A stretch of 5,965 nt of DNA from Pseudomonadota bacterium (GTDB taxonomy: Bacteria; Pseudomonadota; Gammaproteobacteria; Burkholderiales; Burkholderiaceae_B). The first letter of the stretch is position 1. Each line of letters starts with the position of its first letter. This document shows, piece by piece, positions 1-4,112 of the stretch. The notes beneath the pieces were generated by a model. That model had not been told where the DNA came from. It saw nothing but the letters and a program-made list of their open reading frames with translations, and made no database searches. The stretch lies in contig JAEWFK010000044.1 of assembly GCA_023388835.1 (NCBI GenBank), positions 1 through 5,965 on the forward strand. The letters run 5' to 3'. The position numbers and the translations under genes were made by a program.

Positions 1-552
1 CTGTTCAACTACGAGATCGATCTTGTCGTCACGCCCGATCCTCTGCATATGCCTGGCGTAAGTTATCTGCCGGTGTTTGACTACGAGCAGGTGCTGGTCG
101 TGGGCGCCGCTCATCCCTTCGCCGGACGAAGCCATGTCGAACCGGCTGATCTGTCGGCCGAGACGCTCATCACTTATCCGGTCGAGCCTTCCAGGCTGGA
201 TATTTACAGCCAGTTCTTGTCGCCGGCCGGGGTGGCGCCCCGCCGCCACAAGACCATGGAAAGTACCGACATCATGTTGGAAATGGTGGCGGCCCGGCGC
301 GGCGTGGCGGCCCTGCCCCGCTGGCTGGTCATGGAGTACGCCGGCCGTATGGCTGTCGTGCCGGTCCGCCTGGGTGTGAAAGGCATACACAAGAAGATCC
401 ACCTGGGCATGCGCAGTTCAGAGAAGGAGCCTGAATATCTCAAGGCCTTCATTGACCTCGCCCGCTCTGTGCGTGTCGATGCATACTCAGCCACCAGCCA
501 TCAGATAACATCTTCCATCACACCCACTCTTCCCATGGAACACCCCAAATGA
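1..552 (+). CDS. MetR-like LysR-family transcriptional regulator, C-terminal part (5' end outside window)
   Basis: The frame is open from the first base and gives 183 residues before TGA at 550-552. LysR regulators are usually about 300 residues, so the N-terminal winged helix-turn-helix and part of the effector domain are missing. What is visible is the periplasmic-binding-protein-like effector domain. Several stretches match what I remember of MetR: a VFDYEQVLVV segment, then ETLITYPVEPSRLD, FLSPAGVAP, and MVAARRGVAALPRWLV. MetR binds homocysteine and controls methionine-synthesis genes, commonly lying beside metE. Here the downstream neighbour is instead an FAD-dependent hydroxyacid dehydrogenase that starts within the stop codon (ATGA overlap). 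It may therefore be a MetR paralogue with another ligand. The family call is firm; the ligand and targets are unknown. Confidence 0.85.
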   Translation: MFNYEIDLVVTPDPLHMPGVSYLPVFDYEQVLVVGAAHPFAGRSHVEPADLSAETLITYPVEPSRLDIYSQFLSPAGVAPRRHKTMESTDIMLEMVAARRGVAALPRWLVMEYAGRMAVVPVRLGVKGIHKKIHLGMRSSEKEPEYLKAFIDLARSVRVDAYSATSHQITSSITPTLPMEHPK

Positions 553-1958
553 ATCAGGAATTCCTGGACCGGCTGATCGGCACGCTAGGCAAGGATACGG
601 TTATCGTGGAGCCCGGCGAATTGGAGCCCTGGCTGTCCGACTGGCGTGGCGTTTACCAAGGCGGCGCTCAGGCAGTCGTCCGCCCCGCCAACACGCATCA
701 GGTCGCGGACTGTCTGCGGCTGTGCAACGAGTACCGCGTACCCGTCGTGCCTCGCGGTGGCAACACAGGGCTGTGCGGGGGCGCCACGCCGGATCCCTCC
801 GCCGCCAATGTGGTGCTGTCGCTGGACCGCATGAACCGCATTCGTTCCATCGACACCATTGCCAACACCCTGGTGGCCGATGCCGGCTGCATCCTGGGCA
901 ACCTGCGCCGCGCCGCTCAAGAAGAAGGCCGCCTGTTGCCGCTCAGCCTGGCCGCCGAGGATTCTTCGCAGATCGGCGGGAACGTCGCCACCAATGCCGG
1001 CGGTGTAAACGTCCTGCGCTATGGCATGGCGCGTGAACTGGTGCTGGGCATTGAAGCCGTGTTGCCCGATGGTGAGATTTTCAATGGCTTGCAGACCCTG
1101 CGCAAAGATAATACCGGCTATGACCTCAAGCAGCTGTTCATCGGCTCGGAAGGCACTCTGGGGGTGATCACCGGCGTTGCGCTCAAACTGCATCCGCTCG
1201 CTCAAGTGCGTTCCGTTGTGCTCGCCGCTGTGGATTCGCCGCGGCAGGCGCTCCAACTGCTGCGCAGCGTCTATGGAGCTTGCGGCGCACGCCTGCAGGC
1301 TTTCGAATTCTTCACGGATGCCTGCCTCGATCTTGTTCTGACTCATGTGGACGGCATGCAGCAACCCTTCCAGGAGCGCCATGGCGGCTACGTGCTGATC
1401 GAGCTGGCCGATACGGCTGACGAAGCCGCTTTGCAGGCATTGCTCGAAGAGGTGATCGGCCAGGCGCTGGAAGACGGCCTGTGCCAGGATGCCGCCGTGT
1501 CGGCGTCGCTCGCCCAGCTTCAGACACTATGGCGGCTGCGCGAGGAAATCTCGGAGGCCCAGCGCGCCGACGGACCGCATCTCAAGCATGATATCTCGCT
1601 CCCGATTGAACGCATTCCGGAGTTCATCGAGACAGCCGAGCGCCGGCTGCGGGCGGTTTCCCCTGATTGCCGGCTCTTCATATTCGGCCACTTCGGCGAC
1701 GGCAACCTGCACTACAACGTCTCGCGCCCGGAAGGCGCCAACACGAGCTGGGCCAAGGAATGGGAAGCGCGGATCGCCGACGCCGTGTTCGCCGAAGTGG
1801 CCGAGTATGGTGGCAGCATCAGCGCCGAGCATGGCATTGGGCAGCTCAAACGTCATGCCTTTCACCATCACAAGGATCCCATGCAGATCCGCTTGATGCT
1901 GCAGATCAAGCAGATCTTCGACCCCAACTCCATCATGAACCCCGGCAAGCTGCTGTAG
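549..1958 (+). CDS. FAD-binding oxidoreductase, D-2-hydroxyglutarate/D-lactate dehydrogenase type
   Basis: This 469-residue flavoprotein belongs to the VAO/PCMH FAD-linked oxidase family that oxidises D-2-hydroxyacids to 2-oxoacids and passes electrons to an acceptor other than NAD. The N-terminal FAD_binding_4 domain spans roughly residues 35-215, with PRGGNTGLCGG at 68-78, an SSQIGGNVATNAGG stretch near 139-152, and DNTGYDLKQLFIGSEGTLG near 187-205. The C-terminal FAD-oxidase domain has LWRLRE near 327-332, LKHDISLP near 345-352, HFGDGNLH (H381 and H388) and AEHGIG (E427, H428), then a standard DPNSIMNPGKLL end. In D-2-hydroxyglutarate dehydrogenases the equivalent His/His/Glu set binds a catalytic divalent metal. 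No iron-sulphur motif or signal peptide is present, so it is probably cytoplasmic. ATG at 549 overlaps the regulator's stop and has only a weak upstream GGA, which suggests translational coupling. Substrate could be D-2-hydroxyglutarate, D-lactate or a related acid; sequence alone does not decide. Confidence 0.9.
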   Translation: MNQEFLDRLIGTLGKDTVIVEPGELEPWLSDWRGVYQGGAQAVVRPANTHQVADCLRLCNEYRVPVVPRGGNTGLCGGATPDPSAANVVLSLDRMNRIRSIDTIANTLVADAGCILGNLRRAAQEEGRLLPLSLAAEDSSQIGGNVATNAGGVNVLRYGMARELVLGIEAVLPDGEIFNGLQTLRKDNTGYDLKQLFIGSEGTLGVITGVALKLHPLAQVRSVVLAAVDSPRQALQLLRSVYGACGARLQAFEFFTDACLDLVLTHVDGMQQPFQERHGGYVLIELADTADEAALQALLEEVIGQALEDGLCQDAAVSASLAQLQTLWRLREEISEAQRADGPHLKHDISLPIERIPEFIETAERRLRAVSPDCRLFIFGHFGDGNLHYNVSRPEGANTSWAKEWEARIADAVFAEVAEYGGSISAEHGIGQLKRHAFHHHKDPMQIRLMLQIKQIFDPNSIMNPGKLL

Positions 1959-1982
1959 GGCGGCAGAACCTCCGTCCGGCCG

Positions 1983-2011
1983 GCGGCGCGGCGGCCGTCG
2001 AGCGCCGCTTT
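1983..2011 (+). terminator. Candidate GC-rich hairpin terminator between convergent genes
   Basis: A perfect 7-bp GC-only stem, GCGGCGC at 1983-1989 pairing with GCGCCGC at 2002-2008, encloses a 12-base loop and is followed by only three T residues (2009-2011). It starts 24 bp after the plus-strand stop at 1958, in the 105-bp gap before the end of the minus-strand dehydrogenase gene. The position suits a terminator, but the T-run is weak and the surrounding DNA is so GC-rich that chance pairing is plausible. Confidence 0.35.
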
Positions 2012-2034
2012 ACCGGGCCGTCGCGCAGGCGTGC

Positions 2035-2070
2035 GGCGGCGGACCTTTCAGGCGGCGGACCTTTCAGGCG
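2035..2070. repeat. Tandem duplication, 16-bp unit, about 2.25 copies
   Basis: Bases 2035-2054 are identical to 2051-2070, giving a perfect 36-bp tract of period 16. The shared core GGACCTTTCA occurs at 2041-2050 and 2057-2066. The tract covers the stop codon (2064-2066) and last codon of the minus-strand dehydrogenase and extends into the convergent gap. Because the first in-frame stop, read on the minus strand, lies in the copy nearest the gene, the duplication leaves the protein unchanged. It looks like a replication-slippage event. Confidence 0.9.
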
Positions 2071-3239
2071 CCGGGCTTCATCACTACCTTGATGCAGCCG
2101 TCCTCTTTCTCCCGGAAGGTCTTGTACATCTCGGGACCTTCCTCGAGGCTCACGGTGTGGGTGATGACGAAGGAGGGATCGATCTGCCCGTCGGCGATTC
2201 GCTGAACGAGATCGTCGGTCCAGCGGTTCACATGGGTCTGACCCATGCGCCAGGTCAGCCCCTTGTTCATCGATGCGCCGATCGGCAGCTTGTCCACAAT
2301 GCCGCCATAGACGCCCGGAATGGATAGTATGCCTCCCGGCCGGCACACGTATATCATCTCGCGCAACACGTGGGCACGGTCGGTTTCCAGCATCATGGCC
2401 TGTTTGACCCGGTCGTATACCGAGTCCAGCGAGCGCGTTACGTGGGCTTCCATCCCCACGGCATCGATGCATTTTTCGGGGCCTTTCCCTTGCGTCAGGT
2501 CGCCGAGGCGTTCCAACACCTCTTCTTCGTCGAAATTAATTGGAATGGCACCGTTCCTCTGCGCCATGGCGAGCCGCTCCGGAACACGGTCTATGACCGC
2601 CACTTGTTTGGCGCCCATCAGCAACGCGGAAATCACGGCCATCTGCCCTACGGGGCCGGCGCCCCATACGACCACTGTGTCCGTCGGCTCGATTTCGCAT
2701 TGCGCCGCAGCCTGCCAGCCCGTCGGCAGGATGTCTCCCAGGAACAGCACCTGATCATCGCTCAGGCCGTCCGGTACGCGTATGTGGGTGGTGTCCGCAA
2801 AAGGTACGCGCACGTATTCGGCTTGTCCGCCGGGATAGCCACCCGTGATATGGCTGTAGCCAAACAGGCCGGCCGTCGTATGGCCGAACATCTTGCTCGC
2901 CTGCTCGGCGTTGCGGTTGCTGCGCTCGCAAACAGAGAAATTCCCGCGGCGACACTGGTCGCATTGGCCACAGAAAATCGTAAAGGGTATGACGACCCGG
3001 TCACCCTTGCGCAGCGCGGAATTTTCCTTGCCGACTTCGACGACTTCGCCCATGAACTCATGGCCCATGATGTCGCCGGACTTCATCCCAGGCATGAAGC
3101 CGTCGAAAAGGTGAAGGTCGGAACCGCAGATTGCGCAGGCTGAGACCTTCACTATCGCGTCTCGAGGGTGCTCTATGCCGGGGTCAGGCACCCGCTCGCA
3201 GCGGATGTCGTGCTTGCCATGCCAAGTCAATGCTTTCAC
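2064..3239 (-). CDS. Zinc-dependent alcohol dehydrogenase, formaldehyde dehydrogenase-like MDR family
   Basis: This 391-residue enzyme is a medium-chain dehydrogenase/reductase, expected to oxidise an alcohol or aldehyde adduct with NAD in the cytoplasm. Catalytic-zinc residues are visible: C38 in CGSDLH, H60-E61 in GHEF, and D169 in LFLGDILPTGW, a pattern typical of the formaldehyde dehydrogenase branch. The structural-zinc set is C90, C93, C96 and C104. The Rossmann fold has GAGPVG at 193-198 and D217 at the end of the second strand, which favours NAD over NADP. Such proteins are often annotated glutathione-dependent formaldehyde dehydrogenase, but the true substrate of this branch is uncertain. 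The start is GTG (3237-3239) preceded six bases upstream by GGGAG. The DUF892 gene lies 93 bp upstream on the same strand, so cotranscription is likely. A formate dehydrogenase gene is divergent beyond that. Confidence 0.92.
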   Translation of the reverse strand: MKALTWHGKHDIRCERVPDPGIEHPRDAIVKVSACAICGSDLHLFDGFMPGMKSGDIMGHEFMGEVVEVGKENSALRKGDRVVIPFTIFCGQCDQCRRGNFSVCERSNRNAEQASKMFGHTTAGLFGYSHITGGYPGGQAEYVRVPFADTTHIRVPDGLSDDQVLFLGDILPTGWQAAAQCEIEPTDTVVVWGAGPVGQMAVISALLMGAKQVAVIDRVPERLAMAQRNGAIPINFDEEEVLERLGDLTQGKGPEKCIDAVGMEAHVTRSLDSVYDRVKQAMMLETDRAHVLREMIYVCRPGGILSIPGVYGGIVDKLPIGASMNKGLTWRMGQTHVNRWTDDLVQRIADGQIDPSFVITHTVSLEEGPEMYKTFREKEDGCIKVVMKPGA

Positions 3240-3245
3240 AGTGGG

Positions 3246-3250
3246 CTCCC
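3246..3250 (-). promoter_or_regulatory. Ribosome binding site GGGAG that supports the GTG start
   Basis: Read on the minus strand, GGGAG is followed by six bases (CCCACT) and then GTG at 3239. This spacing fits a Shine-Dalgarno site and, with the family-typical MKALTWHGKHDI start of the protein, supports GTG as the initiation codon. The same bases can pair in a small hairpin (see the findings). Confidence 0.7.
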
Positions 3251-3258
3251 AATGAGTG

Positions 3259-3280
3259 GGAAGCTATGGGAATAGCTTCC
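3259..3280 (-). other. Perfect 9-bp inverted repeat upstream of the dehydrogenase ribosome binding site
   Basis: GGAAGCTAT (3259-3267) and ATAGCTTCC (3272-3280) are exact reverse complements separated by four bases. The element lies in the 93-bp gap between the DUF892 stop (3333) and the dehydrogenase GTG (3239), ending eight bases upstream of its ribosome binding site. On the minus strand it is followed by CACTCATT and not a T-run, so it is not a standard intrinsic terminator. It could be a processing or stabilising hairpin between the two genes, an attenuator, or an operator. Confidence 0.6.
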
Positions 3281-3332
3281 ATGCCGGCGGGGCAGGGACG
3301 GGCCCGCAGGGCCGCCCGGCGTACGCACCGGC

Positions 3333-3854
3333 TTAGCGTTTTGCCTGCGAGGGGGATGTTTCGGACCGCTGGAGGAATTGCGTCGCCACCGCGCCCATGT
3401 TGTCCTCGAGCCAAGCGGCCATGGCGATCTCTTCGGCCAGGATCTGCTCACATACCTGGGCAATTCCCGCTTCGCCAAGCAGGTTCGCTGCTGTGATCAG
3501 ATTGCGGTAGGCGGCAATCTCCATGTGCTCGAAGGCATAGCTGAACATCCCGCCCTTCACGACCTCGTCGGTGGCCATGGCACCGCTGAAACCTTGCATG
3601 GTGGCCATGAACTTCCCGGCGACGTCTTTGAGCGCGGACGTATCGCCGCCCATTTGCTGGATGCAGTGGCGTAGACGCTCTGCTTGATGCCGAGTTTCCT
3701 GAATGTGCTGGGTGATACGCGCGCGCAGTTCCGGGTAATTCTCGATGCGGCTCTCCATGGTCGTAAGCATTGTTTCAGCTTGTTCCTCCATGGCGTGTGC
3801 GTCGCGCAGCCAATCCAGAAAATGCTCTCGCGCAACAGTGTTGGCTGGGTTCAT
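3333..3854 (-). CDS. DUF892 (YciE/YciF family) ferritin-like protein
   Basis: This 173-residue protein is predicted to be a mostly alpha-helical four-helix bundle of the DUF892 ferritin-like family, whose members are linked to stress responses and whose biochemical role is poorly defined. Family-typical segments are FLDWLRDAHAMEEQAETML (about 12-30), PELRARITQHIQETRHQAERL (about 41-61), YAFEHMEIAAYRNLI (about 106-120) and CEQILAEEIAMAAWLE (about 135-150). Candidate metal ligands are E24, the E53-x2-H56 pair, E109, E112 and E141/E142, by analogy with ferritin-like folds. There is no signal peptide or membrane segment. ATG at 3854 was chosen because GGAG (3861-3864 on the minus strand) sits six bases upstream. 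The reading frame stays open further upstream, but that part overlaps the divergent gene and does not resemble the family. It probably forms an operon with the dehydrogenase downstream. Confidence 0.88.
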   Translation of the reverse strand: MNPANTVAREHFLDWLRDAHAMEEQAETMLTTMESRIENYPELRARITQHIQETRHQAERLRHCIQQMGGDTSALKDVAGKFMATMQGFSGAMATDEVVKGGMFSYAFEHMEIAAYRNLITAANLLGEAGIAQVCEQILAEEIAMAAWLEDNMGAVATQFLQRSETSPSQAKR

Positions 3855-3985
3855 TTCGGTCTCCGGGTTCAAATGAGGAAGAGACCTTGTTGTGCAATCC
3901 GCATGCCCATGCAGCCGAACGTCTGTCGCCCTGTTTGAGCCGCCTGCACGTGACGCTGCGGGCACCAGTGTGTAGAGTGGTACCC

Positions 3986-4000
3986 GGGAACCCGGTTCCC
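3986..4000. promoter_or_regulatory. Perfect 15-bp interrupted palindrome, candidate operator
   Basis: GGGAACC (3986-3992) and GGTTCCC (3994-4000) are exact inverted repeats around one central C. An overlapping 14-bp near-palindrome at 3979-3992, centred on CCCGGG, has 12 of 14 symmetric positions. The cluster lies about 112 bp upstream of the formate dehydrogenase start and about 131 bp upstream of the DUF892 start, where a dimeric regulator could act on either gene. It does not match an operator I recognise. Confidence 0.4.
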
Positions 4001-4099
4001 CTGATCGCACACGCGTAGCGACGCATGCCAAAAGCGCCGTCATTTTGAGTATGCTTTCCGTGTCTTGGACAGTGGCCGGCGCATCGGCCTGTCGGCAGC

Positions 4100-4104
4100 A
4101 GGGA
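4100..4104 (+). promoter_or_regulatory. Ribosome binding site AGGGA that selects the ATG at 4113
   Basis: AGGGA lies eight bases upstream of ATG at 4113. In-frame ATGs at 4128 and 4170 lack a comparable site at suitable spacing, so 4113 is the preferred start. The first roughly 30 residues are low-conservation leader before the recognisable NuoE domain, so the protein evidence itself does not separate these starts. Confidence 0.6.
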
Positions 4105-4112
4105 TTATTCAG

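Larger units (their letters stand above)
3855..4112. promoter_or_regulatory. Divergent intergenic region between the DUF892 and formate dehydrogenase genes
   Basis: This 258-bp stretch must hold the promoters for both directions, since both flanking genes start here. I found no good -35/-10 pair on either strand and no sigma-54 -24/-12 element; the best matches share only about half of the consensus bases. It contains the palindrome at 3986-4000 and a small 5-bp stem (GGCCG at 4074-4078 with CGGCC at 4085-4089) just upstream of the plus-strand ribosome binding site. I see no RNA gene or short coding frame worth calling. Confidence 0.6.

Noticed and set aside
585..1382. A 265-codon minus-strand open frame opposite the FAD-dependent dehydrogenase
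   Set aside because: It is fully antisense to a well-supported gene, has no recognisable domain, and long antisense frames are common in GC-rich coding DNA.
1933..2472. A 179-codon minus-strand frame overlapping the 3' end of the dehydrogenase
   Set aside because: It is a shifted frame on the same strand as the dehydrogenase, arginine-rich and without family resemblance, typical of a GC-rich shadow frame.
3299..3313. Short GC-rich palindromes (CGGGCCCG; GGCCC-GCA-GGGCC) downstream of DUF892 as a terminator
   Set aside because: The stems are short, no T-run follows on the minus strand, and such palindromes are expected by chance at this base composition.
3855..3900. A possible minus-strand promoter, TTGCAC then 17 bp then ATTTGA, ahead of DUF892
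   Set aside because: Only three of six -35 bases match and the -10 match is poor; the implied leader would also be very short.
4041..4093. Possible plus-strand sigma-70 (TTGAGT, 17 bp, GACAGT) or sigma-54 promoter for the formate dehydrogenase gene
   Set aside because: The -10 hexamer matches at only three positions, and the GG/GC spacing of a sigma-54 element is not present.
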